A stretch of DNA of 64,000 nucleotides from Leisingera sp. S132. Lineage in GTDB: Bacteria; Pseudomonadota; Alphaproteobacteria; Rhodobacterales; Rhodobacteraceae. The stretch spans positions 1,238,001 to 1,302,000 of the forward strand of contig NZ_CP083553.1 in NCBI RefSeq assembly GCF_025144465.1. Reading direction: 5' to 3'. Positions 43,823 to 52,235 of the stretch are shown here, one piece after another. Every line of letters starts with the position of its first letter. Position 1 is the stretch's first letter. Under the pieces are notes generated by a model. It did no database searches, was not told the origin of the DNA, and saw only the letters and a program-made list of their open reading frames with translations. The position numbers and the translations under genes are program-made.

Positions 43823-45568
43823 ATGAAAACACAGCATTATCTTCGCTGGAGCCTGCCTGCCGGGTTCCTTCTGGCCGTGGCGGCCCTGGCGCTTGCGGTC
43901 TGGTCCTATGGCTACCGCCAGGCGCTGAACAGCCTGGCAGAGCGCAGCGCGGCGGATCTGGCGCTGGCCTCGGACCGGGTCAGCACCCAGCTGCAGGTTT
44001 ATCAGGAGCTGGCGGTGCTGACGGCGGAGCATCCGGCACTGGCGGATTTGTCCTCGCCCGCGGCGCGGGCGGCGGCGGCAGACTTGCTGCGCGCGGTCGC
44101 CGACAAGACCGCGGCGCTGGATGTGTTCTTTGCTGCCGCGGACGGGCGGGTGCTGGCGGCGGCCGAGGGGATTTCCGGGCCGCAGGTGGCGGACCAGGCC
44201 TATTTCATCCGCGCCATGCAGGGGGCCATGGGCACCGGCCACGCGGTTTTGCGGCAGGACGGGCGGCGGGCGTATTTCTATGCCGCGCCGGTGTTCCAGC
44301 CCGGCGGTGTGCGCGGGGCGCTGGTTGTGGCGGCGGATGTGAATGACGTGGAACAGACCTGGCGCGGTTCGCTGCCTGCCGTGTACTTCAGCAGTCAAAG
44401 CGGTGAGGTGTTCATTTCCAACCGGGCGGAGCTGCTGTTCTGGCGGCGCGGCGCGGAGGGACAGAGCCCAAGTGTGACAGACCGGGATTTCCACGCCGGG
44501 CATGAGATCTGGACCGTGCAGGGCAGCCCCTATCTGCCTGCGCAGGCGCTGCATCTGTCGGTGGATCTGCCGCTCATTGGGATGACCGGGGAGATTCTGG
44601 TGGATGTGGCGCCGGCCCGGCGGATCGCGCTGCTGCAGGCGGCAGCGCTGGCGGCGGTGTGCCTGGCGTTCGGGGCGATGCTGTTCATCGTGATGGAGCG
44701 GCGGCGCACCCTGGCTGAGGCCAACGCGGTGCTGGAAACCCGGGTCGCGCAGCGCACCCGCGACCTGTCGGCGGCCAACACGCAATTGCGCCGCGAAGTG
44801 CGCGAGCGCGAGGAGGCCGAAGCGGCCCTGAAGCGGGCGCAGCAGGAGCTGGTGCAGGCGGGCAAGCTGTCGGCGCTGGGCCAGATGTCGGCGGGCATCA
44901 GCCACGAGCTGAACCAGCCTCTGATGGCAATCCAGCAATATGCCGAGAACGGCGCTGCCTTCCTGGAGCGCGGCAAGGCGGAGCGGACCGGCGAGAACCT
45001 GGGCCGGATTGCCGATATGGCGGCGCGGATGGCGCGGATCATCAAGAATCTGCGCGCCTTTGCCCGCAACGAGAGCGAGCCGATGGGGCGGGTGGATCTG
45101 GTGCAGGTGATCGGCACCGCGGTGGAGCTGACCGCACCGCGGCTGAAGGCGGACCAGATTGACTTGCGCTGGAATGCGGCAGACTGCGGCGGACCAGTCC
45201 ATGCGTGGGGCGGCGAGGTGCGGCTGACGCAGGTCTTTGTGAACCTGATCAACAATGCCGCCGATGCGATGCAGGGGCAGGTGGAGAAGGTGATCTCGAT
45301 CTCTGTCGGCACCGGGCCGCGGCTGCAGGTGCGGGTGCAGGACAGCGGTCCCGGCATCCAGGAGCCGGAAAAGATGTTCGATCCGTTCTATTCCACCAAG
45401 GCCGTGGGCAGCTCAGAGGGCATGGGGCTGGGGCTGTCGATCTCTTACGGTCTGGTGCAGAGCTTTGGCGGCAATATCCGCGGCGCCAATACTGGCGGGG
45501 GCGCGGTGTTCACGGTGGAGCTGGAACCGTGGCGCGAGGATGACGAGAAGAAGGGAGACGCTGCATGA
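43823..45568 (+). CDS. dctB: C4-dicarboxylate sensor histidine kinase DctB
   Basis: A 581-residue sensor kinase. An N-terminal helix (residues 12-30) and a second near 270-295 bracket a periplasmic PDC-like (double Cache) domain of about 240 residues. After a coiled linker, the H-box is MSAGISHELNQPLMAIQQ (His about 360), N-box VNLINNAADAM, and G-boxes VQDSGPGI and GLGLSISYGLVQSFGG. DctB senses C4-dicarboxylates and signals to DctD. Coupled to dctD by ATGA overlap. A P450 gene is divergent upstream. Confidence 0.93.
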   Translation: MKTQHYLRWSLPAGFLLAVAALALAVWSYGYRQALNSLAERSAADLALASDRVSTQLQVYQELAVLTAEHPALADLSSPAARAAAADLLRAVADKTAALDVFFAAADGRVLAAAEGISGPQVADQAYFIRAMQGAMGTGHAVLRQDGRRAYFYAAPVFQPGGVRGALVVAADVNDVEQTWRGSLPAVYFSSQSGEVFISNRAELLFWRRGAEGQSPSVTDRDFHAGHEIWTVQGSPYLPAQALHLSVDLPLIGMTGEILVDVAPARRIALLQAAALAAVCLAFGAMLFIVMERRRTLAEANAVLETRVAQRTRDLSAANTQLRREVREREEAEAALKRAQQELVQAGKLSALGQMSAGISHELNQPLMAIQQYAENGAAFLERGKAERTGENLGRIADMAARMARIIKNLRAFARNESEPMGRVDLVQVIGTAVELTAPRLKADQIDLRWNAADCGGPVHAWGGEVRLTQVFVNLINNAADAMQGQVEKVISISVGTGPRLQVRVQDSGPGIQEPEKMFDPFYSTKAVGSSEGMGLGLSISYGLVQSFGGNIRGANTGGGAVFTVELEPWREDDEKKGDAA

Positions 45569-46794
45569 TCCGCAAGGTGCTCTTGGTGGATGACGACGCG
45601 GCGGTGCGCGAAGCGCTGGCGCAGACGCTGGAGCTGAACGATCTTGAGGTGGTGGTCTGCGGGTCGTTTGTGGCGGCCAAGGATCACATTACCCCGGCGT
45701 TCGGCGGCATCATCGTGTCGGACATCCGGATGCCGGGGCGGGACGGGTTTCACCTGCTGGACTATGCCCGCGGCATGGATGAGGAACTGCCCGTGGTGCT
45801 GCTGACCGGCGAAGGCGACATTCCGATGGCGGTGAAGGCGATGTCGCAGGGCGCCTTTGATTTCCTGGAGAAACCCTGCGCGCCCGCCGATTTCCTGCCG
45901 GTGCTGGAGCGTGCGCTTAAGACCCGGGCGCTGGTGCTGGAGAACCGGCGGCTGAAGCACCAGCTGGAAACCGGCGACCCGGCTGCGCGTCTGCTGTTCG
46001 GAACCTCGCCGCAGGCCAAGGAAATGCGCCAGCGGGTGCGGGCGGTTGCGCCGACCGGCGCGGAGGTGCTGGTCACCGGGGCGCCGGGCAGCGGCATTTC
46101 CAAGGTGGCGGAGGTCATCCACCTGATGTCGCCCGCGGGCCAGGGGCCGTTTGTGAAACGCACTGCCGCCGGGCTGGAGGCGGAAACTGTTGCGGAGCTG
46201 TGTCGGGAAGCAGCGGGCGGCTCGCTGTTTCTGGATGAAGTGCAGGCGCTGCCGGAGGCGGCGCAATACGCGCTGCTGGCGCAGCTGGAGCAGGGCGGCG
46301 GTGTGCGGATCATCGCGGGGTCCAGCGCTGATCTGGCGGGCAGGGCGGAAGCGGGCGGGTTCAGTGCCGACCTGTTTTACAGGCTGGACGTGATGCGGGT
46401 GCGGATCCCCTCGCTGGCGGAGCGGCCGGGCGACATTCCAGTGCTGTTCCGCCATTACGTGGCGCAGGCGGCAGAGCAGGCGGGGATCGATCCGCCGGAG
46501 ATTTCGCAGGACCATCTGGCGGCGCTGATGGCGCAGGACTGGCCGGGCAATGCGAGATCATTGATGTCGGCGGCGATGCGGTTTGTGCTGGGAATGCCGG
46601 AAGAGGCTGCCGCGGCGGCAGGGCTGGGGCTGGCAGAGCAGATGGCGCAGGTGGAACGCTCGCTGCTGATCGCGGCGCTGGGCCGCGCCAACGGGCGCGC
46701 GGCTGCGGCCGCCGAAGCCCTGAAGCTGCCGCGCAAGACGTTCTACGATAAGCTGGCCCGCTATGGCATCCGGCCCGAGGATTACCGCCGCTGA
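45565..46794 (+). CDS. dctD: DctD-like response regulator with degenerate AAA+ domain
   Basis: A 409-residue NtrC-family regulator. The receiver has phospho-acceptor Asp53 (VSDIRMPG), Thr and Lys in LLTGEGD and EKPC. The central domain has lost key parts. The Walker A Lys is replaced (GAPGSGIS, about 172-179), and the L1 segment carrying GAFTGA is deleted between GLEAETVAELC and GGSLFLDE. The Fis-type C-terminus is intact (ALGRANGRAAAAAEALKLPRKTFYDKL). It probably binds DNA but cannot remodel sigma-54 polymerase, as seen for some rhodobacterial relatives. Downstream dctPQM is the likely target. Confidence 0.9.
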   Translation: MIRKVLLVDDDAAVREALAQTLELNDLEVVVCGSFVAAKDHITPAFGGIIVSDIRMPGRDGFHLLDYARGMDEELPVVLLTGEGDIPMAVKAMSQGAFDFLEKPCAPADFLPVLERALKTRALVLENRRLKHQLETGDPAARLLFGTSPQAKEMRQRVRAVAPTGAEVLVTGAPGSGISKVAEVIHLMSPAGQGPFVKRTAAGLEAETVAELCREAAGGSLFLDEVQALPEAAQYALLAQLEQGGGVRIIAGSSADLAGRAEAGGFSADLFYRLDVMRVRIPSLAERPGDIPVLFRHYVAQAAEQAGIDPPEISQDHLAALMAQDWPGNARSLMSAAMRFVLGMPEEAAAAAGLGLAEQMAQVERSLLIAALGRANGRAAAAAEALKLPRKTFYDKLARYGIRPEDYRR

Positions 46795-47238
46795 GGGCGC
46801 TGGGCTGGAGCCTTGCGGTTTGTCCGGTCCGGCGTTTGGGCCGGGGGACGTTAAGGAGGCGGCGCCGCCGGGAAGCCCCGGGTGGGGCCATGGGCGGAGG
46901 GAGGCCGGGGGTCGCAAGCCCCCGTGTCCGCTGAAGCCTTCGGTGCGGGACGCCCCTGAACCCGATGAAGAGATGGTCTCGGGGGCCCTGTGATCTCCTG
47001 GTGGTGCGGGGTGTCAGTCCGCACCGGTGTCGCGACGGGAATGAGTATCGCAAGCCCGGGTTAAGGAGCGGCAAGCGGTGCGTACGGCGGGTGCGCAACA
47101 CCCCGGGCCGGGGCGTTATGGGAGAGGCCGGGAGCCTCCCCTCCCGGCGGCATAGCCGCCTGACGGGCAATGGGACTGGAGTATTTGGGGAAAGATGAAG
47201 CGGGTTGCGATTCCCGGAGCACTTGTCTGGCGCTAACA
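46795..47238. other. Hairpin-rich intergenic region upstream of the dctP operators
   Basis: About 445 bases follow dctD without a recognisable gene. Several strong inverted repeats are visible: GGTGCGG/CCGCACC at 47003-47025, GGCGG-CATAG-CCGCC near 47147, and CCGGGGG-TCGCAAG-CCCCC near 46907. None is followed by a T run. One copy of the intergenic repeat lies at 47176. A small RNA cannot be excluded. Confidence 0.35.
47176..47200 (+). repeat. Intergenic repeat GGAGTATTT-GATGAAA, copy 4 (partial)
   Basis: CTGGAGTATTTGGGG then AAAGATGAAG. This copy keeps the core but has no CCCC before GGAG. It lies about 40 bases upstream of the dctP palindromes. Confidence 0.65.
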
Positions 47239-47292
47239 TTTGTGCGGAATTCCGCACAAAGCTGGAATTGCCCTGTGCGGGATTTCGCACAG
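47239..47292. promoter_or_regulatory. Tandem palindromic operators upstream of dctPQM
   Basis: Two related palindromes: a perfect one of 22 bases at 47239-47260 (half-site TTTGTGCGGAA plus its reverse complement) and an imperfect copy, CTGTGCGGGATTTCGCACAG, at 47273-47292. Their centres are 33 bases apart, about three helical turns, so both face one side of DNA. From memory this matches the GTGCG/CGCAC sites that DctD occupies in tandem upstream of rhizobial dctA. They lie 196-249 bases before dctP. Confidence 0.7.
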
Positions 47293-47487
47293 CTTTTGGC
47301 AGGCGCTGCTGACGCGTCTTTGATGTGCCCCGTAAGCTCATGCAAAGACGCGGAGAATCTCGTGGAATGATGATTCTCGAATCAATTGTTGAGCGGTTTT
47401 CCGCAACTTGGGATGCTCTTGCCAGGCCTCAGCCCTGCGCTGAGTGCACCATCGGATTTACAGACGATTTTTCTGGGAGGAAAAACC

Positions 47488-48489
47488 ATGAAATTCCTGA
47501 CAACTGCCGCCACCGCATTGGCTCTGGCCGTTTCCGCAGGCGCCGCAAGCGCTGCCTGTGACGACGGCGAGATCGTGGTGAAGTTCAGCCACGTCACCAA
47601 CACCGACAAGCATCCCAAGGGCATCGCCGCAGCGCTGCTGGAAAAGCGCGTGAACGAGGAAATGAACGGCACCATGTGCATGGAGGTCTATCCGAACTCC
47701 ACGCTGTACAATGACAACAAGGTGCTGGAAGCGATGCTGCAGGGCGACGTGCAGCTGGCAGCACCGTCGCTCTCGAAGTTCGAGAAGTTCACCAAGCAGT
47801 TCCGCCTGTTCGACCTGCCGTTCATGTTCAAGAACATCGAAGCCGTGGATGCCTTCCAGGCGTCCGAGACCGGCCAGGAGATGCTGAACTCGATGCAGCG
47901 CCGCGGCCTGCAGGGGCTGGGCTACTGGCACAACGGCATGAAGCAGATGTCCGCCAACAAGCCGCTGGTCGAGCCGTCGGATGCCAACGGGCTGAAGTTC
48001 CGCGTGCAGTCCTCTGACGTGCTGGTGGCGCAGATGGAAGCAATCGGCGGCAGCCCGCAGAAAATGGCGTTTTCCGAAGTGTACGGCGCGCTGCAGCAGG
48101 GTGTTGTCGACGGGCAGGAAAACACCTGGTCCAACATCTACGGCAAGAAGTTCTTTGAGGTGCAGGACGGCATCACCGAGACCAACCATGGCGCGCTGGA
48201 TTACCTGGTGGTGACCTCCGTTGACTGGCTGGACAGCCTGGATCCGGCAGTGCGCGACCAGTTCCTGACCATCCTGAACGAGGTGACTGCCACCCGCAAC
48301 GCCGAGTCGACCAAGGTGAACGGCGAAGCACGCCAGGCGATCATCGACGCCGGCGGCGTGGTGCGCGAACTGACGCCCGAGCAGCGCGCGGCCTGGGTCG
48401 AGGCGATGAAACCCGTATGGGAGAAATTCGCAGGCGACGTCGGCCAGGAGAAGATTGACGCGGCGCAAGCCATCAACGCAGGCCTCTAA
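47488..48489 (+). CDS. dctP: TRAP transporter substrate-binding protein DctP
   Basis: A 333-residue periplasmic receptor of a C4-dicarboxylate TRAP transporter. The signal peptide (residues 1-22, KFLTTAATALALAVSAGAASA) is followed by DctP motifs VVKFSHVTNTDKHPKG, FRVQSSDVLVAQMEAIG with the carboxylate-binding Arg, and VVDGQENTWSNIYGKKF. GGGAGGAAAAACC precedes the ATG. It starts the dctPQM operon. Regulation by DctB-DctD through the tandem palindromes is likely. Confidence 0.96.
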   Translation: MKFLTTAATALALAVSAGAASAACDDGEIVVKFSHVTNTDKHPKGIAAALLEKRVNEEMNGTMCMEVYPNSTLYNDNKVLEAMLQGDVQLAAPSLSKFEKFTKQFRLFDLPFMFKNIEAVDAFQASETGQEMLNSMQRRGLQGLGYWHNGMKQMSANKPLVEPSDANGLKFRVQSSDVLVAQMEAIGGSPQKMAFSEVYGALQQGVVDGQENTWSNIYGKKFFEVQDGITETNHGALDYLVVTSVDWLDSLDPAVRDQFLTILNEVTATRNAESTKVNGEARQAIIDAGGVVRELTPEQRAAWVEAMKPVWEKFAGDVGQEKIDAAQAINAGL

Positions 48490-48500
48490 AGGCCACCTCC

Positions 48501-48523
48501 GGGGTGCCCTGCGCGGGCGCCCC
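48501..48523 (+). promoter_or_regulatory. Hairpin between dctP and dctQ
   Basis: A 9-bp stem GGGGTGCCC/GGGCGCCCC (one G-T pair) with loop TGCGC sits 12 bases after the dctP stop. It lacks a T run, so partial termination or 3'-end stabilisation that keeps DctP in excess over DctQ and DctM is the likely role. Confidence 0.5.
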
Positions 48524-48590
48524 GTGACCGCAGGCGGCGCGGGGATCCGCCGCCTGCACCCCTTCTTTCCGCAAAACTTGGGAGGCAGCC

Positions 48591-49268
48591 ATGGCGGGGT
48601 CCAGAACCGGCCCGAGCGGGCTTATCAATTCACTCGAAGAAACCCTGATCGCGCTTCTGCTGGGGCTGATGACGGCGATTACCTTCGCCAATGTGATCGC
48701 GCGCTTCGTGTTCAATTCCAACATTCTATGGGCACTGGAACTGACCGTGTTCCTGTTTGCCTGGCTGGTGCTGCTGGGGGCGTCTTATGCAGTGAAGACC
48801 CATGCGCATCTGGGCGTTGATGCCATCGTCAACATGCTGGCCCCTGGCGCGCGCCGCGCCGTCGGGCTGTTTGCGGCTGCCTGCTGCATCGTGTTTTCGC
48901 TGCTCTTGCTGAAGGGCGCCTATGACTACTGGGCGGTGTTTGCCGACCTGCCGCCCACTTCGGGCCGCTGGTTTCCGACCGGGCTGGACATGAAGGCGCG
49001 CAGCCAGAGCTTCTATGAGGTGCAGGACGTGCCGATGGTCGCGGTGTTCAAGTTCCTGGAGGACCTGATCAATTACGGCGACTCCTACGAAAAACTGCCG
49101 AAGGTGGTGCCATATGTGGTGCTGCCGGTGTCGATGCTGCTTCTGGTGTTCCGCTTCATCCAGGCGGCGTTCCAGATTGCCCGCGGCGAGGCCGACCGGC
49201 TGGTCGCCAGCCATGAGGTCGAAGATGAAATTGCAGAAGTGCAGGCGCGGCGCGGGGAGCATGACTGA
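48591..49268 (+). CDS. dctQ: TRAP transporter small membrane subunit DctQ
   Basis: A 225-residue membrane subunit with four helices (residues about 14-36, 46-68, 85-105 and 170-192) and the DctQ motif ANVIARFVFNSNILWALELTV. It carries a larger soluble segment between helices 3 and 4 (about 60 residues, with SGRWFPTGLDMKARSQ) than the shortest DctQ proteins. It joins DctM in the inner membrane. The stop codon overlaps the dctM start (TGATG). Confidence 0.93.
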   Translation: MAGSRTGPSGLINSLEETLIALLLGLMTAITFANVIARFVFNSNILWALELTVFLFAWLVLLGASYAVKTHAHLGVDAIVNMLAPGARRAVGLFAAACCIVFSLLLLKGAYDYWAVFADLPPTSGRWFPTGLDMKARSQSFYEVQDVPMVAVFKFLEDLINYGDSYEKLPKVVPYVVLPVSMLLLVFRFIQAAFQIARGEADRLVASHEVEDEIAEVQARRGEHD

Positions 49269-50644
49269 TGGAAGTGGTAATCCTCTTTGCGATGGTGATC
49301 GGCCTGCTGCTGATCGGGGTGCCGATTGCGGTGTCCCTGGGCCTCAGCTCGACCATCTTTCTGCTGATCTATTCCGACAGCTCGCTGGCGTCTGTTGCGG
49401 GCACGCTGTTTGAAGCCTTCGAGGGGCATTTCACCCTGCTGGCGATCCCGTTCTTCATCCTGGCGTCCAGCTTCATGACAACGGGCGGCGTGGCGCGGCG
49501 GATCATCCGTTTCTCCATCGCTTGCGTCGGCCATCTGCCGGGCGGTTTGGCGATTGCGGGTGTCTTTGCCTGTATGCTGTTTGCCGCGCTGTCCGGGTCG
49601 TCGCCCGCGACCGTGGTGGCGATCGGCTCCATCGTGATCGCGGGCATGCGGCAGGTGGGCTACACCAAGGAGTTCGCGGCCGGCGTTATCTGCAACGCAG
49701 GGACGCTCGGTATCCTGATCCCGCCGTCAATCGTGATGGTGGTCTATGCGGCGGCGGTTGAGGTCTCCGTTGGACGGATGTTCCTGGCCGGTGTCATTCC
49801 GGGCCTGCTGGCTGGTCTGTTCCTGATGGTCACGATCTATGTGATGGCCAAGGTCAAGAACCTGCCCAAGGGCGAGTGGAAGGGCTGGGGCGAGATCATC
49901 ACCTCGGGCCGCGAGGCCGGCTGGGGGCTGTTCCTGATCGTGATCATCCTGGGCGGCATCTATGGCGGCATCTTCACGCCGACTGAGGCCGCAGCGGTGG
50001 CGGCGGTCTATGCCTTCCTGATCGCCTCGTTTGTCTACAAGGACATGGGGCCGCTGTCGAACGGCGAGGGTGAGGCCAAGACGCCGCTGATCCAGAAGCC
50101 TTATGCGCTGGTGACGGCGTTCTTCCACAGCGACACCAGGCACACGCTGTTCGAGGCGGGAAAGCTGACTGTGACACTGCTGTTCGTGATCGCCAATGCG
50201 CTGATCCTGAAGCATGTGCTGACGGACGAACAAGTGCCGCAGCATATTGCCAATGCGATGCTGTCCGCGGGCTTTGGCCCGGTGATGTTCCTGATCGTCG
50301 TCAACGTGATCCTGCTGATTGGCGGCCAGTTCATGGAGCCTTCGGGCCTGCTGGTGATCGTGGCGCCCTTGGTGTTCCCGATTGCCATCGAGCTGGGCAT
50401 CGACCCGATCCACCTGGGCATCATCATGGTGGTCAACATGGAGATCGGCATGATCACCCCGCCGGTTGGCCTGAACCTGTTCGTGACCTCTGGTGTGGCG
50501 GGGATGCCGATGATGGGGGTGGTGCGCGCGGCGCTGCCGTTCCTGGCGGTCTTGTTCGTGTTCCTGATCCTGATCACCTATGTGCCGTGGCTGTCGACGG
50601 TGCTGCCAAATGCGGTGATGGGGCCGGAAATCATAACAAAGTAG
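49268..50644 (+). CDS. dctM: TRAP transporter large permease DctM
   Basis: A 458-residue permease with about 12 membrane helices. DctM motifs include PFFILASSFMTTGGVARRI, SGSSPATVVAIGSI, CNAGTLGILIPPSIVMVVY, GGIFTPTEAAAVAAVYA and IGMITPPVGLNLFV. It uses a sodium gradient to import succinate, malate and fumarate delivered by DctP. Compared with the usual ~425-440 residues it has an extra loop near 265-300 (MGPLSNGEGEAKTPLIQ). It is followed by a strong terminator. Confidence 0.95.
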   Translation: MEVVILFAMVIGLLLIGVPIAVSLGLSSTIFLLIYSDSSLASVAGTLFEAFEGHFTLLAIPFFILASSFMTTGGVARRIIRFSIACVGHLPGGLAIAGVFACMLFAALSGSSPATVVAIGSIVIAGMRQVGYTKEFAAGVICNAGTLGILIPPSIVMVVYAAAVEVSVGRMFLAGVIPGLLAGLFLMVTIYVMAKVKNLPKGEWKGWGEIITSGREAGWGLFLIVIILGGIYGGIFTPTEAAAVAAVYAFLIASFVYKDMGPLSNGEGEAKTPLIQKPYALVTAFFHSDTRHTLFEAGKLTVTLLFVIANALILKHVLTDEQVPQHIANAMLSAGFGPVMFLIVVNVILLIGGQFMEPSGLLVIVAPLVFPIAIELGIDPIHLGIIMVVNMEIGMITPPVGLNLFVTSGVAGMPMMGVVRAALPFLAVLFVFLILITYVPWLSTVLPNAVMGPEIITK

Positions 50645-50660
50645 CTTTAAGCCAAAAAGA

Positions 50661-50688
50661 AACGCCCCGGAGAGCCGGGGCGTTTTCG
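50661..50688 (+). terminator. Rho-independent terminator of dctPQM
   Basis: A 10-bp stem AACGCCCCGG/CCGGGGCGTT with loop AGAG, followed by TTCGTTTC, 16 bases past the dctM stop. Confidence 0.92.
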
Positions 50689-50734
50689 TTTCAGGGCAGG
50701 GGCGCTGCCCCTCTTGTCCCTTCGGGCCAATTCA

Positions 50735-50803
50735 CCCCGGAGTATTTGAGGAAAGATGAAAGCTGCCGGAGTTTCATCTTTCTGGAAATACTCAATCCCG
50801 GGG
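50735..50803. repeat. Intergenic repeat GGAGTATTT-GATGAAA, copies 5 and 6 in inverted pair
   Basis: Copy 5 (50735-50761, CCCCGGAGTATTTGAGG then AAAGATGAAA) and an inverted copy 6 (50771-50803) face each other across about nine bases and could form one long imperfect hairpin between the convergent dctM and tpiA genes, possibly a bidirectional terminator. Confidence 0.8.
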
Positions 50804-50822
50804 TCAGCGCCGCAGCGGAATG

Positions 50823-51572
50823 TCAGCTGTTTTCCAAAGCGCTGATGATCGGGGAGAAATCCGCGGCCTTGAGGCTGGCGCCGCCCACCAGCGCGCCGTC
50901 GACGTTGGAGACAGCAAAGATTTCCGAAGCGTTCGACGGTTTGACCGAGCCGCCGTAGAGCAGGCGGATGCTGTTTGCGGTTTCCGCCCCGAAGCGGGCG
51001 GTGAGTTCTGCGCGCAGGAAATCGTGCACTTCGGCGATCTGTTCCAGGGTGGGTACCTTGCCGGTACCGATGGCCCAGACCGGCTCATAAGCGATCACGG
51101 TATTGGCGCCAGTGCTGGAGGCCGGAACGGAGCCTGCAAGCTGGGTGCCTGCCACCTTGAGGGTGTCGCCGGCCTCGCGCTCTGCCAGGGTCTCGCCGAT
51201 GCAGATCACCGCAATGAGGCCCTCGCCGATGGCGGCTTCGGCCTTGGCGCAGACCTGGGCGTCGGTCTCTGCATGGTCGGCGCGGCGTTCGGAGTGGCCG
51301 AGGATCACGGCGGAGGCGCCTGCGTCCTTGAGCATCGCAGCCGACAGATCGCCGGTGTGGGCGCCAGAGGCGTTTGCGTGGCAGTCCTGGCCGCCGATGG
51401 CAACGGCGCTGCCCCGGGCGGTGTCTGCGGCACGCGACAGCAGGGTTGCGGGCGGGCAGATCAGGATGTCGGCAGAGGGGCTGCCGTGGCTTTCCGCCAG
51501 AGCCGCCAGTTCGGCGAGGCCTGCGCCGGTGCCGTTCATTTTCCAGTTGCCTGCTGCCAGTTTGCGCCGCAT
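50823..51572 (-). CDS. tpiA: Triose-phosphate isomerase
   Basis: The glycolytic isomerase, 249 residues. Motifs: AAGNWKMNG with Lys11, His in ILGHSERRA (His about 94), the catalytic Glu in [12 protein letters not shown] and the phosphate-binding GGSVKPSNA and LVGGASL. ATG at 51570-51572, where [14 protein letters not shown] aligns with the family; an earlier alternative start adds 20 unrelated residues. It stands alone between terminators. Confidence 0.97.
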   Translation of the reverse strand: MRRKLAAGNWKMNGTGAGLAELAALAESHGSPSADILICPPATLLSRAADTARGSAVAIGGQDCHANASGAHTGDLSAAMLKDAGASAVILGHSERRADHAETDAQVCAKAEAAIGEGLIAVICIGETLAEREAGDTLKVAGTQLAGSVPASSTGANTVIAYEPVWAIGTGKVPTLEQIAEVHDFLRAELTARFGAETANSIRLLYGGSVKPSNASEIFAVSNVDGALVGGASLKAADFSPIISALENS

Positions 51573-51656
51573 GGGTGCCTCCGATTGTGCTGTTTGGGCG
51601 TGACTGGTAGCACCGGCGGCAGGTTCGTGCAATTCGCTTGCGCCCGGTTCAGCGTA

Positions 51657-51683
51657 GCAAAAAGGGCGGGAAAGACCCGCCCT
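51657..51683 (-). terminator. Rho-independent terminator of the A-type carrier gene
   Basis: An 8-bp stem AGGGCGGG/CCCGCCCT (51663-51670 with 51676-51683), loop AAAGA, followed on the minus strand by TTTTTGC. Confidence 0.88.
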
Positions 51684-51708
51684 GTTACCTTTGCTGCCCT
51701 GACCGGTG

Positions 51709-52068
51709 TCAGGCGCCGGGTATTTCCTTGAACGAGATCGACTCGCCGCAGCCGCAGGCCTCGGAGACGTTCGGGTTGTTGAACTTGAAGCCGCTTTCCA
51801 GCAGCGTCACCTCATAGTCGATTTCGGTGCCGAACAGGAACATCTGCGCCATCGGCGCGATCAGGATGCGGGCGCCGTCCTGTTCCACGACCTCGTCATT
51901 GGCGTCGGGCGCGTCGACGTATTCCATGGTGTATTCCATGCCCGCGCAGCCGCCTTTCTTGACGCCGATGCGCAGGCCGGCATGGCCGTCCTTGGCCATC
52001 AGTTTGGCGATCTGGGCCGCAGCCTTGGGCGTCATGGTCACCGCCTGTTTGCCGGGAATGCCGAACAT
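51709..52068 (-). CDS. A-type iron-sulfur cluster carrier (IscA/SufA-like)
   Basis: A 119-residue HesB/IscA family protein. The three cluster-binding Cys residues are Cys in [10 protein letters not shown] and the pair in EACGCGES near the C-terminus. It carries nascent iron-sulfur clusters to apoproteins. GGAG lies just upstream of the ATG at 52066-52068. In roseobacters such a gene usually lies near the suf operon; here a SufT-like gene is 1.5 kb away with a diesterase gene between them. Confidence 0.92.
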   Translation of the reverse strand: MFGIPGKQAVTMTPKAAAQIAKLMAKDGHAGLRIGVKKGGCAGMEYTMEYVDAPDANDEVVEQDGARILIAPMAQMFLFGTEIDYEVTLLESGFKFNNPNVSEACGCGESISFKEIPGA

Positions 52069-52169
52069 GTCTTTCTCCTTGCGCTTCCCCTGTTATCTAG
52101 GATGGGTGCGGGGGCGGCTCAACCCCGGATGCGACGGGGAAGCAATAACATATACCCGATATGCAGAAA

Positions 52170-52203
52170 TAAAAGGGGCCGCCTCCTGGGCAGGGAGGCG
52201 GCC
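52170..52203 (-). terminator. Rho-independent terminator of the glycerophosphodiesterase gene
   Basis: A 10-bp stem GGCCGCCTCC/GGAGGCGGCC (52177-52186 with 52194-52203) with a 7-base loop, followed on the minus strand by CCTTTT. Confidence 0.85.
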
Positions 52204-52235
52204 GGTGATGGGGTCCGTCAAAGGGGGGACGGCGG

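Noticed and set aside
47420-47440. A sigma-54-type GG-N10-GC element (GG 47425, GC 47437) before dctP
   Set aside because: Only the invariant dinucleotides fit; the TGGCAC and TTGC contexts are poor (AGGCCT, CTGC). The neighbouring DctD also lacks the sigma-54 ATPase motifs.
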